Assembly (NCBI GenBank): GCA_028869255.1
Contig: CP110972.1
Span: 191,001 to 255,000, forward strand
Length of the DNA stretch: 64,000 nucleotides
Direction of reading: 5' to 3'
Source of the DNA: Pseudomonas poae
GTDB taxonomy: Bacteria; Pseudomonadota; Gammaproteobacteria; Pseudomonadales; Pseudomonadaceae
How positions within the stretch are numbered: position 1 is the stretch's first letter; each line of letters starts with the position of its first letter. Under the pieces are notes generated by a model. That model made no database searches and was not told where the DNA came from. It saw nothing but the letters and a program-made list of their open reading frames with translations. A program made the translations under genes and the position numbers. Below, piece by piece: positions 32,562 through 41,670 of the stretch.

Positions 32562-32975
32562 ATGACCACCCGCCTCGAAGAAATCCAACGCCGCACCGAC
32601 CTGTCCGTCACCCACGTGACCAAGGCTGTGTTCCCTCCGACCACCAACCACCACAACACCCTGTTCGGCGGCACCGCTTTGGCCTGGATGGATGAAGTGT
32701 CATTCATCACTGCCACGCGTTTCTGCCGCTTGCCGCTGGTGACGGTGTCTACCGACCGCATCGATTTCAACCACGCGATCCCGGCCGGTTCGATCGTTGA
32801 GCTGATTGGCCGCGTGATCAAAGTGGGTAACACCAGCCTCAAGGTCGAGGTGGAAGTGTTTGTGGAAAGCATGAGTGCTGATGGCCGTGAGAAGGCAATC
32901 CAGGGGGTGTTCAGCTTTGTCGCGATTGATGCCGACAAGCGCCCGGTGCCGGTATTGCCCGGATTTGTAGACTGA
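32562..32975 (+). CDS. Acyl-CoA thioesterase, hotdog fold
   Basis: A 137-residue YciA/BACH-type hotdog thioesterase: NHHNTLFGGTALAWMDE carries the conserved active-site region, and DRIDFNHAIPAGSIVEL follows. These enzymes hydrolyse acyl-CoAs to free acid and CoA; chain-length preference cannot be read from sequence. The ATG at 32562 is the only start that fits the family N-terminus. It is a single gene between the rplS terminator and a REP pair. Confidence 0.88.
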   Translation: MTTRLEEIQRRTDLSVTHVTKAVFPPTTNHHNTLFGGTALAWMDEVSFITATRFCRLPLVTVSTDRIDFNHAIPAGSIVELIGRVIKVGNTSLKVEVEVFVESMSADGREKAIQGVFSFVAIDADKRPVPVLPGFVD

Positions 32976-32992
32976 TCGGTACCGAGTCGCGG

Positions 32993-33063
32993 CTATCGTA
33001 GGCAAGCCAGCTCCCACAGGGGCTATGTGATATCCCTGTGGGAGCTGGCTTGCCTGCGATAGG
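32993..33063. repeat. REP palindrome pair
   Basis: ATCGTAGGCAAGCCAGCTCCC and reverse complement around a very short spacer (CACAGGGGCTATGTGATATCCCTGTG is itself partly palindromic). GCTGGCTTGCC subtype. Confidence 0.88.
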
Positions 33064-33099
33064 ATCTACCAGACACCCAAGAAATCAGCCTGAGCCTCT

Positions 33100-33996
33100 A
33101 TGCCCGCCATTGACCACATCCTGATCGACCGCTTCCTCGACGCCCTCTGGCTGGAAAAAGGCCTGTCAGACAACACTCGCCAGGCTTATCGCAGCGATCT
33201 GGCGCTGTTCAATGGCTGGTTGCAGGAGAAAAACCTTGAGTTGATCAATGCCGGTCGCGAGCTGATCCTCGATCATTTGGCCTGGCGCCTGGAGCAGAAC
33301 TACAAGCCGCGTTCCACCGCGCGATTCCTCTCGGGTGTGCGTGGCTTTTATCGTTATTTGCTGCGGGAAAAGTTGATCGCCGTCGACCCCACCTTGCAAA
33401 TCGACATGCCGCAACTCGGCAGGCCATTGCCCAAATCCTTGTCGGAAGCCGACGTGGACGCTTTGCTCGCCGCGCCCGACTTGAGCGAGGCCATCGGCCA
33501 GCGCGACCGCGCCATGCTGGAGGTGCTCTATGCCTGCGGGTTGCGGGTGACTGAACTGATCAGCTTGACCCTCGAGCAAGTGAACCTGCGCCAGGGCGTG
33601 CTGCGTGTGATGGGCAAGGGCAGCAAGGAGCGGTTGGTGCCGATGGGCGAAGAGGCGATTGTGTGGGTCGAGCGCTACATGCGTGATGCCCGCAGCGAAC
33701 TGCTTGGCGGGCGCCCCAGCGATGTGCTGTTCCCCAGCCTGCGTGGCGAGCAGATGACCCGCCAGACCTTCTGGCACCGCATCAAGCACCAGGCCAAGGT
33801 GGCCGGGATCAGCAAGGCGTTGTCCCCCCACACTTTGCGCCATGCATTTGCCACGCATTTGCTCAATCACGGCGCGGATTTGCGCGTGGTACAAATGCTG
33901 CTCGGGCACAGCGACTTATCCACAACCCAGATCTACACCCATGTGGCGCGGGCACGCCTGCAGGATATGCACGCCAAGCACCACCCTCGAGGCTGA
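33100..33996 (+). CDS. xerD: Tyrosine recombinase XerD
   Basis: Resolves chromosome dimers with XerC at dif under FtsK control. The 298-residue protein has the core-binding N-domain (1-105) and catalytic domain with the complete active set Arg149, Lys173, His244, Arg247, His270 and nucleophile Tyr279 (TQIYTHV). Neighbouring dsbC is the usual partner in pseudomonads. Not part of a mobile element. Confidence 0.96.
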   Translation: MPAIDHILIDRFLDALWLEKGLSDNTRQAYRSDLALFNGWLQEKNLELINAGRELILDHLAWRLEQNYKPRSTARFLSGVRGFYRYLLREKLIAVDPTLQIDMPQLGRPLPKSLSEADVDALLAAPDLSEAIGQRDRAMLEVLYACGLRVTELISLTLEQVNLRQGVLRVMGKGSKERLVPMGEEAIVWVERYMRDARSELLGGRPSDVLFPSLRGEQMTRQTFWHRIKHQAKVAGISKALSPHTLRHAFATHLLNHGADLRVVQMLLGHSDLSTTQIYTHVARARLQDMHAKHHPRG

Positions 33997-34138
33997 AAAC
34001 CGCCAATTTATCCCGCCACGGGCTGCCCTGCGGCCCAACTGTGGTAGGCTTTGCCGGTTAGCAAAGGGGACGGCCCACAGCCATGATTCCAGATCGGCGT
34101 ACCCGCGCCCGTCCCTGCATCTGCCTTCAGGAGTTCCC

Positions 34139-34870
34139 ATGCGCTTGACCCAGATTATTGCCGCCGCAGCGATTGCGTTGGTTTCCACTTTTGTCGTCGC
34201 CGATGATGCCGCCGAGCAGACCATTCGCAAGAGCCTGGCCAACCTGCAGCTCGACACCCCGATCGAAAGCATCAGTGCCAGCCCGATGGCCGGCCTGTAT
34301 GAAGTCAAGCTCAAGGGCAGCCGTGTGCTGTATGCCAGTGCCGATGGCCAGTACATCGTCCAGGGCTACCTGTTCCAGCTCAAGGACGGCAAGCCGGTCA
34401 ACCTCACCGAAAAAGCCGAGCGCCTGGGCGTGTCCAAGCTGATCAACGGTATTCCGGTGGCTGAAACCGTGGTGTACCCGGCTATTGGCGAGACCAAGAC
34501 CCACATCACCGTGTTCACCGACACTACCTGCCCGTACTGCCACAAGCTGCACGCCGAAGTGCCTGCGCTGAACAAGCTGGGTGTGGAAGTGCGCTACGTA
34601 GCGTTCCCGCGTCAGGGCCTGGGTTCGCCGGGTGACGAGCAGTTGCAAGCCGTATGGTGCTCGGCCGACAAAAAGGCCGCCATGGACAAGATGGTCGATG
34701 GCAAGGAAATCAAGGCCGCCAAGTGCGCCAACCCGGTTTCCAAGCAGTTCGCCCTGGGCCAGTCCATCGGCGTGAACGGTACACCGGCTATCGTTTTGGC
34801 TGACGGCCAAGTGATTCCGGGCTACCAGCCGGCGCCACAAGTTGCCAAACTGGCGCTGAGTGCCAAATAA
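34139..34870 (+). CDS. dsbC: Thiol:disulfide interchange protein DsbC
   Basis: A periplasmic disulfide isomerase that corrects wrong disulfides and is kept reduced by DsbD. The 243-residue protein has a signal peptide (about 1-21, ending VVADD), an N-terminal dimerization domain and a thioredoxin domain with active-site Cys131-Pro-Tyr-Cys134. A second cysteine pair (WCSADKKAA, AAKCANP) matches the structural disulfide. A terminator follows. Confidence 0.95.
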   Translation: MRLTQIIAAAAIALVSTFVVADDAAEQTIRKSLANLQLDTPIESISASPMAGLYEVKLKGSRVLYASADGQYIVQGYLFQLKDGKPVNLTEKAERLGVSKLINGIPVAETVVYPAIGETKTHITVFTDTTCPYCHKLHAEVPALNKLGVEVRYVAFPRQGLGSPGDEQLQAVWCSADKKAAMDKMVDGKEIKAAKCANPVSKQFALGQSIGVNGTPAIVLADGQVIPGYQPAPQVAKLALSAK

Positions 34871-34934
34871 ACCAGCATCGTCGATCCTTTGACGATCATG
34901 GCTCGCCGACAGATCGACGGGCCATTAAATTGAA

Positions 34935-34957
34935 AGCCGCAGTCGTGCGGCTGTTTT
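34935..34957 (+). terminator. dsbC terminator
   Basis: AGCCGCA/TGCGGCT stem, GTCG loop, then GTTTT. A second hairpin (GGCCGAC/GTCGGCC, about 34962-34980) follows immediately before hom. Confidence 0.75.
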
Positions 34958-35000
34958 CCACGGCCGACCTAGCGTCGGCCGTTTCATGGGGAGTTCTTCA

Positions 35001-36305
35001 GTGAAACCGGTCAAAGTAGGCATCTGTGGGTTAGGGACCGTCGGTGGCGGCACCTTCAACGTACTTCAGCGTAATGCTGAAGAAATTTCCCGCCGTGCAG
35101 GGCGTGGGATTGAAGTGGCACAAATTGCCACGCGTTCGCCAAAGCCTCAGTTCGAAACGACCGGTATTGCGATTACCAACGATGTCTTCGCCGTAGCCAC
35201 CAACCCTGAAATCGATATCGTCATCGAACTCGTAGGCGGCTACACCGTGGCCCGCGAACTGGTGCTCAAGGCCATCGAGAACGGCAAGCACGTGGTCACC
35301 GCCAACAAGGCGCTGATCGCCGTGCACGGCAACGAAATCTTCGCCAAGGCCCGCGAGAAGGGCGTGATCGTGGCGTTCGAAGCCGCTGTGGCCGGTGGTA
35401 TCCCGGTCATCAAGGCGATCCGCGAAGGCTTGTCTGCCAACCGCATCAACTGGGTGGCCGGCATCATCAACGGCACCGGTAACTTCATCCTCACCGAAAT
35501 GCGCGAGAAGGGCCGTACCTTCGAGGACGTGCTGGCCGAAGCCCAGGCCCTGGGCTACGCCGAAGCCGACCCGACGTTTGACGTGGAAGGCATCGACGCG
35601 GCGCACAAGCTGACGATCCTGGCGTCCATCGCCTTTGGTATCCCGCTGCAGTTCGACAAGGCCTACACCGAAGGCATCACCAAGCTGACCACCGCCGACG
35701 TGAACTACGCCGAAGCCTTGGGCTATCGCATCAAGCACCTCGGTGTGGCGCGCAGCACCCCGGCGGGTATCGAGTTGCGTGTACACCCGACGCTGATCCC
35801 GGCCGACCGCCTGATCGCCAACGTCAATGGCGTGATGAACGCGGTGATGGTCAACGGCGATGCTGCCGGTTCCACCCTGTTCTACGGCGCCGGCGCCGGC
35901 ATGGAGCCGACTGCTTCGTCGGTGATCGCCGACCTGGTGGACGTGGTTCGCGCCATGACCAGCGACCCGGAAAACCGTGTACCGCACCTGGCCTTCCAGC
36001 CGGATTCGCTGTCGGCCCACCCGATTCTGCCGATCGAAGCCTGCGAAAGCGCCTACTACTTGCGCATCCAGGCCCAGGATCATCCGGGCGTGTTGGCCCA
36101 GGTGGCGAGCATCCTGTCGGAGCGCGGGATCAACATCGAGTCGATCATGCAGAAGGAAGTCGAGGAGCAAAACGGCCAGGTGCCGATGATCCTGCTGACC
36201 CACCGCGTGCTCGAACAGCACATCAATGATGCCATTCGGGCTCTCGAGGCTCTTCAGGGTGTGGTTGGGCCGGTCGTCCGGATTCGCGTCGAACATCTAA
36301 ATTAA
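35001..36305 (+). CDS. hom: Homoserine dehydrogenase
   Basis: Reduces aspartate semialdehyde to homoserine with NAD(P)H for threonine and methionine synthesis. The 434-residue monofunctional enzyme has an N-terminal Rossmann fold (GICGLGTVGGGTF), the catalytic region (NGTGNFILTEM, YAEADPTFDVEG) and a C-terminal ACT domain from about 350 (DHPGVLAQVASILSERGINIE) for feedback control. The GTG at 35001 is chosen because GGGGAG lies seven bases upstream and the length then fits the family. It precedes thrC. Confidence 0.96.
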   Translation: MKPVKVGICGLGTVGGGTFNVLQRNAEEISRRAGRGIEVAQIATRSPKPQFETTGIAITNDVFAVATNPEIDIVIELVGGYTVARELVLKAIENGKHVVTANKALIAVHGNEIFAKAREKGVIVAFEAAVAGGIPVIKAIREGLSANRINWVAGIINGTGNFILTEMREKGRTFEDVLAEAQALGYAEADPTFDVEGIDAAHKLTILASIAFGIPLQFDKAYTEGITKLTTADVNYAEALGYRIKHLGVARSTPAGIELRVHPTLIPADRLIANVNGVMNAVMVNGDAAGSTLFYGAGAGMEPTASSVIADLVDVVRAMTSDPENRVPHLAFQPDSLSAHPILPIEACESAYYLRIQAQDHPGVLAQVASILSERGINIESIMQKEVEEQNGQVPMILLTHRVLEQHINDAIRALEALQGVVGPVVRIRVEHLN

Positions 36306-36309
36306 TTCA

Positions 36310-36387
36310 GCTGCAAGCGCCAAGCTGCAAGCTGCAAGTAAAGCGAATCTGCTCTAACTTGCAGCTTGTAGCTTAAAGCTTGAAGCC
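36310..36387. repeat. Small inverted AGCTGCAAG repeat between hom and thrC
   Basis: The gap holds AGCTGCAAGCGCCAAGCTGC... on the left and ...ACTTGCAGCTTGTAGCTTAA on the right, so iterated GCTGCAAG words face their complement. It could form a hairpin in the hom-thrC message. Such iterated elements are common in Pseudomonas intergenic DNA. Confidence 0.7.
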
Positions 36388-36407
36388 CAAACCGAAGGTT
36401 TGCCCCT

Positions 36408-37817
36408 ATGCGTTACATCAGCACCCGCGGCCAGGCACCGGCCCTGAATTTCGAAGACGTTCTGCTGGCAGGTCTTGCCACTGACGGCGGCCTGTACGTG
36501 CCGGAAAACCTGCCACGCTTTACCCAGGAAGAAATTGCTTCGTGGGCCGGCTTGCCGTACCACGAGTTGGCGTTCCGGGTGATGCGCCCGTTCGTCACCG
36601 GCAGCATCCCGGATGCGGACTTCAAGAAGATCCTGGAAGAGACCTACGGCGTGTTTTCCCACAGCGCCATCGCCCCATTGCGTCAGTTGAACGGCAACGA
36701 ATGGGTGCTGGAGCTGTTCCACGGTCCGACCCTGGCGTTCAAGGACTTCGCCCTGCAACTGCTGGGTCGCCTGCTCGATTACGTGCTGGAGAAGCGCGGC
36801 GAGCGCGTGGTGATCATCGGTGCCACCTCGGGTGATACCGGCTCGGCCGCCATCGAAGGCTGCAAGCACTGCGAAAACGTCGACATCTTCATCCTGCACC
36901 CGCACAAGCGCGTATCGGAGGTGCAGCGTCGCCAGATGACCACCATCTTTGGTGAGAACATCCACAACATCGCCATCGAAGGCAACTTCGATGACTGCCA
37001 GGAAATGGTCAAGAACAGCTTCGCCGACCAGAGCTTCCTCAAAGGCACGCGCCTGGTGGCGGTGAACTCGATCAACTGGGCGCGGATCATGGCCCAGATC
37101 GTTTACTACTTCCACGCGTCCCTGCAGTTGGGCGGCCCGGCGCGTTCGGTGTCGTTCTCGGTGCCGACCGGCAACTTCGGCGACATCTTCGCCGGTTACC
37201 TGGCGCGCAACATGGGCCTGCCGATCAACCAGTTGATCGTCGCCACCAACCGCAACGACATCCTGCACCGCTTCATGAGCGGCAATCAGTACGTCAAGGA
37301 AACCCTGCACGCAACCTTGTCGCCGTCCATGGACATCATGGTCTCGTCGAACTTCGAGCGTTTGCTGTTCGACATGCACGGCCGTAACGGCGCTGCGCTG
37401 GCCGAGCTGATGAACAGCTTCAAGCAAGGTGGCGGTTTTAGCGTTGAACAAGAGCGCTGGACCGAAACCCGCAAGCTGTTCGACTCGCTGGCTGTGGACG
37501 ATGAGCAGACCTGCGAAACCATCGCTGAGGTCTACGCCCAGACTGGCGAGCTGCTGGACCCGCACACCGCCATTGGTGTAAAGGCCGCACGCGAATGCCG
37601 TCGCAGCCTGGATATCCCGATGGTGATCCTCGGCACCGCGCACCCGGTCAAATTCCCGGAAGCGGTGGAGAAGGCCGGCGTTGGCAAGGCGCTGGAACTG
37701 CCGGAGCACTTGGCTGACCTGTTTGAGCGCGAAGAGCGTTGCACGGTGTTGGCCAATGACCTGAAGGCGGTGCAGGCGTTCGTCAGTCAGCATGGGAATC
37801 GCGGTAAGCCGTTGTAA
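36408..37817 (+). CDS. thrC: Threonine synthase
   Basis: Converts phosphohomoserine to threonine with PLP. The 469-residue protein is the long fold-type II form; the PLP lysine is Lys112 in LAFKDFALQ, and the phosphate-cup GATSGDTGSAAIEG and SVPTGNFGDIFAGY are present. Probably co-transcribed with hom across the 102-base repeat-containing gap. A terminator follows. Confidence 0.96.
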   Translation: MRYISTRGQAPALNFEDVLLAGLATDGGLYVPENLPRFTQEEIASWAGLPYHELAFRVMRPFVTGSIPDADFKKILEETYGVFSHSAIAPLRQLNGNEWVLELFHGPTLAFKDFALQLLGRLLDYVLEKRGERVVIIGATSGDTGSAAIEGCKHCENVDIFILHPHKRVSEVQRRQMTTIFGENIHNIAIEGNFDDCQEMVKNSFADQSFLKGTRLVAVNSINWARIMAQIVYYFHASLQLGGPARSVSFSVPTGNFGDIFAGYLARNMGLPINQLIVATNRNDILHRFMSGNQYVKETLHATLSPSMDIMVSSNFERLLFDMHGRNGAALAELMNSFKQGGGFSVEQERWTETRKLFDSLAVDDEQTCETIAEVYAQTGELLDPHTAIGVKAARECRRSLDIPMVILGTAHPVKFPEAVEKAGVGKALELPEHLADLFEREERCTVLANDLKAVQAFVSQHGNRGKPL

Positions 37818-37833
37818 GGCACCCCGCGTACAC

Positions 37834-37873
37834 AAAAACGCCGCTTTCCCTTCCTTGGGTCAGCGGCGTTTTT
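37834..37873 (+). terminator. thrC terminator
   Basis: AAAAACGCCGCT pairs with AGCGGCGTTTTT around a 16-base loop. The symmetric A and T tracts make it potentially bidirectional, serving the convergent small gene at 37899 too. Confidence 0.9.
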
Positions 37874-37898
37874 CGTATCAGGCAGGCCCGCTCGAGCG

Positions 37899-38120
37899 TT
37901 ACGAGAATAGTTTATGTGCGACTACGATTACCGTCCCCACAGCGGCATAGAATCCAGTCGCGATAGCCACCGGGTACCAGAAAATCTCACAGGTTATCTT
38001 CAGGGATTCTTTGTTGAGTTTGTTTTGCTCTGCGTTCATACGTGCTATTTCAGCAAAAATACGTGATACCTCGGCATGCATTCTGTCTGTCGACGTGTGC
38101 TGTTCATTTTGTTCCGCCAT
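37899..38120 (-). CDS. Small single-span membrane protein, unknown
   Basis: A 73-residue protein: a charged helical N-terminus rich in Glu/Asn/Lys (about 1-45, MHAEVSRIFAEIARMNAEQNK) and one hydrophobic segment at about 50-68 (PVAIATGFYAAVGTVIVVA). ATG 38120 is preceded by GAAGGA at about 8 bases. The amphipathic-helix plus membrane-segment layout is shared by many small accessory membrane proteins. I do not recognise the family. Composition is less GC-rich than the flanking housekeeping genes. Confidence 0.6.
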   Translation of the reverse strand: MAEQNEQHTSTDRMHAEVSRIFAEIARMNAEQNKLNKESLKITCEIFWYPVAIATGFYAAVGTVIVVAHKLFS

Positions 38121-38434
38121 CGTAATCATCCTTCGCAAATAAGGGCCTTTTGACATGCGCTTTTACCGGCATCGCAGAGTGACCAGCGCTCACCGAGTAT
38201 AGGATTCACTCTGCGCATCAGCGCACGGAGAACCGCAAAACAGCCACCCATTGCGTAAGCAGTTATGTGCCGCCGTTTTTTACTTGTCATGTTGCAAGCG
38301 CATGCTGGATACGTCATCCCCCGACGGCCCCATAAAGACGATAAAGCGAACTTTCCTACGTAACGACCAGTCACTTAGGATAGATGCAGCTCCCGTTGAA
38401 ACGCTTGTTCCCGAACTATTGAGTGGTGATCGAG
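38121..38434. other. Low-GC intergenic region
   Basis: Between two divergent small genes. A minus-strand frame at 38126-38290 (55 codons, beginning MTSKKRRHITAYAMGG) ends with an ATGA overlap with an alternative upstream start (38129) of the membrane-protein gene, so coupling is possible, but it lacks a ribosome site and recognisable similarity; I do not call it a gene. Promoters for both flanking genes must lie here. Confidence 0.4.
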
Positions 38435-38719
38435 ATGGAAAGTATCAGCCTATTGCTCGAAGAAGCACTGAGCCCTTATCAGGTTACGCTGACCACCTCT
38501 GGTGTGCAGGGCGACTGCCTGGTGACCGTGAAGAACCCTGCTGGCGCCATCGTGGTCGAGCGTGACGTCGACCGTGCGCAATTGATGGACAAACGTGTGC
38601 TGGTAGACGTCGTGGACTGCCTGCTGCGCGACCTCAAAATCGCTGAAGGCCGCCTGGAGCCTTCGGTCATCGCAGCATTGCGCAACGCAGCCCAGACCCG
38701 CAGCGCAGCTCTCGCATGA
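38435..38719 (+). CDS. DUF3509-like protein
   Basis: A 94-residue protein (MESISLLLEEALSPYQVTL start, LVDVVDCLLRDLKIAEGRLEP) matching the Pseudomonas DUF3509 family as I remember it. Function unknown. I use ATG 38435 over an in-frame GTG four codons upstream because the family begins there. Confidence 0.8.
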   Translation: MESISLLLEEALSPYQVTLTTSGVQGDCLVTVKNPAGAIVVERDVDRAQLMDKRVLVDVVDCLLRDLKIAEGRLEPSVIAALRNAAQTRSAALA

Positions 38720-38838
38720 AGAATTGTTTATCTACGGAAACTTCCTATGTGATGGCCGGTCAGATTTTGTAACAGCAAGAGCAAACATTGTGCTCCGGTG
38801 TTTGTGTCTTGTTGTACTGGTCTTTGTAGGCCACGTTT

Positions 38839-38876
38839 AACCCCGAAGTGTCTCCCCACTCTTCGGGGTTTCTTTT
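38839..38876 (+). terminator. Terminator after DUF3509-like gene
   Basis: AACCCCGAAG pairs with CTTCGGGGTT around TGTCTCCCCACT, followed by TCTTTTT. It lies about 120 bases after the stop, leaving a long 3' UTR or room for a small RNA. Confidence 0.88.
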
Positions 38877-38889
38877 TGCCCGCAATTTG

Positions 38890-39774
38890 TCAGGGCGTCG
38901 GCGAGTCCTGGAAAAAACTCGGGTTATCCCGCAGGTATTGCTCCCGCATGACCGGGTCCAGCCACGAGGCATAGGACTGCTGCACCTGGTCCTGAGGGAT
39001 GTCGTGCAGCACCTGGTCGATCCGTTCGATGGCCTGGCGCCCCTGGGCGGTATCTGAACAGGCAATGTGCGTACGTTGATAGGGCGCAGTGCCCTGGATG
39101 GGATAGAAAATCAGCTCATCGGCGGAGATCCCTTGTTGCAGCGCGTGGTAGCGAATTTCCGGCCAGTACCCCAAAACCGCCTGCAGCCGTCCCAGTCGCT
39201 GCATCTGCAACAGGCTGCCAAGGGCATCATTGCCGTAATGCAGCGCCAGCGTGTGTGCGTCAGCGTGTTTTAGCAGCTCATCAATGACCGGGCCGTAGCT
39301 GCGCTCCGCGGTAACGCCTACCCGCGTTTTATGGGCGTTGAGAAAGCCCTGCAGGTCGAATTGGCCGTCTGCGATATAAGGTGCCATGGCGTCCTGCTGG
39401 CTGCGGCGGATCGTGACGCCATTACTGGCGACCACAAACGCCTGGCGCGAAAACACGATGAACCTGGCCCGCTCCGGCGTCCACAACAGCGAGGGATCGC
39501 AGGTGAACGACGGCTCGCGCAGCATCTGCATGCCGCGTGCGCGGTTGACGTGCAGCACCTGGTGCCGATACTCCGGCAAGCGCTGGGTCAGTATTGGCAG
39601 CAATTGGTCCAGCGCGCCCTGGCCTTTGCGCGGCCCTTCGAAAATGGTCAGCGGCGGCAAGTCGCGCAGCAGCCAGATCAATGTGTCCTCGGCGTGCGCT
39701 GACACAGGTCCGCCGCCGATCATCACGGCGGCAAGGCCCAGCTGGATAAGCCAGCGTGTGCACCGAGGCGGCAT
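38890..39774 (-). CDS. Periplasmic solute-binding-like protein (TIGR02285 type)
   Basis: A 294-residue exported protein with a signal peptide (about 1-28, cleavage near SAHAED). The mature part resembles small-molecule binding proteins (WLLRDLPPLTIFEGP, RARGMQMLREP) and fits the TIGR02285 group as I recall it. No permease or ATPase is adjacent, so it need not be a transporter subunit. Its ATG overlaps the CoA-transferase stop (ATGA). Confidence 0.75.
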   Translation of the reverse strand: MPPRCTRWLIQLGLAAVMIGGGPVSAHAEDTLIWLLRDLPPLTIFEGPRKGQGALDQLLPILTQRLPEYRHQVLHVNRARGMQMLREPSFTCDPSLLWTPERARFIVFSRQAFVVASNGVTIRRSQQDAMAPYIADGQFDLQGFLNAHKTRVGVTAERSYGPVIDELLKHADAHTLALHYGNDALGSLLQMQRLGRLQAVLGYWPEIRYHALQQGISADELIFYPIQGTAPYQRTHIACSDTAQGRQAIERIDQVLHDIPQDQVQQSYASWLDPVMREQYLRDNPSFFQDSPTP

Positions 39775-40973
39775 CAGATTGCGCCTTCCTCACGCAAGCG
39801 GACGATGGCGGCTGCGTCATACCCCAAGTCGCCCAGCACTGCGCTGTTGTGTTCACCGAGCTGCGGCCCCACCCATTCGCAGCTGCCCGGCGTGTCCGAC
39901 AGTTTGGGCACGATGCCTGGCATCTTGAAGTCCTTGCCGCCCGGCAGTTGGGCCTTGAGGAACATTTCCCGCGCCAGGAATTGCGGGTCGCCGAGCATGT
40001 CTTCGGCGCTGTAGATACGGCTGGCGGGCACCTCGGCCTTATTCAGCTGCTCGACTACCTGCTCCAATGGCAGCGAATTGACCCAACGATCAATCACCCC
40101 ATACAGCTCGTCGCGGCGGCTGTCGCGTCCGTCGTTACTGGCCAGTACCGGGTCGTTGGCCAGGTCATCGCGGCCGATGGCCGCCATGAAACGCTTGAAG
40201 ATCGCATCGCCGTTGGCGCCGATCTGCACATGCTTGCCGTCCGCGCTGGTGTGGATCGAGGAGGGTGTAATGCCGGGCATGATGTTGCCGGTGCGTTCGC
40301 GAATAAACCCAAACACGTCGAACTCGGGGATCATGCTTTCCATCATGGCGAAGATGGCTTCATACAGCGCCACGTCCACCACCTGGCCCAAGCCGCCGTT
40401 GACCTCGCGATGACGCAACGCCATCAGGGCGCCGATCACCGCCCACAAGGCAGCGATGGAGTCACCGATGGAAATCCCGGTGCGCACCGGCGGGCGGTCC
40501 TCGAAACCGGTGATGTAACGCAGCCCGCCCATGGACTCGCCGACCGCGCCAAACCCCGGCTGATCCTTCATCGGCCCGGTCTGACCGAAGCCCGAGAGGC
40601 GCACCATCACCAGCTTGGGGTTGAGCGCATGCAGGGTGTCCCAACTCAGGCCAAGCTTTTCCAGCACGCCGGGGCGGAAATTCTCGATCAGGATGTCGGC
40701 ATCCGCCAGTAATTGCTTGAGGATCGCCAGGCCGTCCGGGTGCTTGAGGTTCAGCGTCAGCGACTTCTTGTTGCGCGCCTGCACAAACCACCACAGCGAC
40801 GTGCCCTCGTACAGTTTGCGCCACTTGCGCAGCGGGTCGCCGCCGTCCGGCGATTCCACCTTGATCACCTCGGCCCCGAATTCGGCGCAGATACGTGAGG
40901 CAAACGGGCCGGCGATCAGGGTGCCGAGTTCGATGACTTTCAGGCCGGCAAGCGGTTTGGCATTAAACGACAT
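39774..40973 (-). CDS. CaiB/BaiF-family (class III) CoA-transferase
   Basis: A 399-residue protein with the family III fold: GLKVIELGTLIAGPFASRICAEFGAEVIKVE at the N-terminus, SLTLNLKHPDG, ENFRPGVLEKLG, and the usual interlocked-dimer C-terminal part. The catalytic Asp is expected in DVALYEAIFA (about residue 200). Members move CoA between carboxylic acids; the acids here cannot be deduced. It is translationally coupled to the downstream exported protein, an uncommon pairing. Confidence 0.9.
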   Translation of the reverse strand: MSFNAKPLAGLKVIELGTLIAGPFASRICAEFGAEVIKVESPDGGDPLRKWRKLYEGTSLWWFVQARNKKSLTLNLKHPDGLAILKQLLADADILIENFRPGVLEKLGLSWDTLHALNPKLVMVRLSGFGQTGPMKDQPGFGAVGESMGGLRYITGFEDRPPVRTGISIGDSIAALWAVIGALMALRHREVNGGLGQVVDVALYEAIFAMMESMIPEFDVFGFIRERTGNIMPGITPSSIHTSADGKHVQIGANGDAIFKRFMAAIGRDDLANDPVLASNDGRDSRRDELYGVIDRWVNSLPLEQVVEQLNKAEVPASRIYSAEDMLGDPQFLAREMFLKAQLPGGKDFKMPGIVPKLSDTPGSCEWVGPQLGEHNSAVLGDLGYDAAAIVRLREEGAI

Positions 40974-41108
40974 GGGGTTCCTTGTCTGCGCGGGGCGGTG
41001 GTGTGATGCCTTTTAACATAGGCGAGTGGGCCGTGCAGCGCAGGATTCGTTGAATGACCTCGCCATCGGTTAGACTGGCCGCCTTTCCCTGTCTCTAGAA
41101 GTCCGTTC

Positions 41109-41650
41109 ATGGCCCAGCCGTCCACGACCTACAAATTCGAACTCAACCTCACCGACCTTGACCGTTCGGTGTACGAGAGCGTCAAACAGACCATTGCCCG
41201 CCACCCTTCGGAAACCGAAGAGCGCATGACCGTGCGCCTGCTGGCCTACGCCCTCTGGTACAACGAGCAATTGGCGTTCGGCCGTGGTCTGTCAGATGTA
41301 GACGAACCAGCCCTGTGGGAAAAAGCCTGGATGATCGGGTTCTGCACTGGATCGAAGTCGGCCAGCCCGACGCCGACCGCCTGACCTGGTGCTCGCGCCG
41401 CACTGAACGCACCAGCCTGCTGGCATATGGCAGCCTGCGCGTGTGGGAAGGCAAAGTGGTGCCGGTGGCCAATAACCTGAAAAACGTACACATCGCCGCC
41501 GTGCCACAGGAAGTCCTAGAGACCCTTGCCAAGGACATGCCCCGCGTTATCAAGTGGGACGTGATGATCAGCGAAGGCACGATCTTCGTCACCGATGATC
41601 GCGGCCAGCATGAAGTACAACTGCAATGGCTGGTCGGCGAGCGCGGTTGA
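41109..41650 (+). CDS. yaeQ: YaeQ family protein (frameshifted here)
   Basis: YaeQ proteins have a PD-(D/E)XK nuclease-like fold of unknown function (early reports linked YaeQ to RfaH suppression). The first frame gives MAQPSTTYKFELNLTDLDR to PALWEKAWMIG and would stop at 41384; the rest continues in another frame from SLDDRVLHWIEVGQPDADR to the natural end. One extra A in the A5 run 41320-41324 restores EPALWEKSLDDRVLHWIE and gives 180 residues, the family size. Likely a sequencing error, identical in context to that in purL. Confidence 0.9.
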
Positions 41651-41670
41651 TAAGCCTGGGAGCTTGTTTG

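Noticed and set aside
33100..33996. Integrase of a mobile island
   Set aside because: The tyrosine recombinase is the housekeeping XerD, next to dsbC as usual, with no attachment sites or cargo.
38126..38290. Small coupled gene upstream of the 73-residue membrane protein
   Set aside because: Although the stop overlaps an alternative ATG, no ribosome site or recognisable family supports it; kept only as a note.
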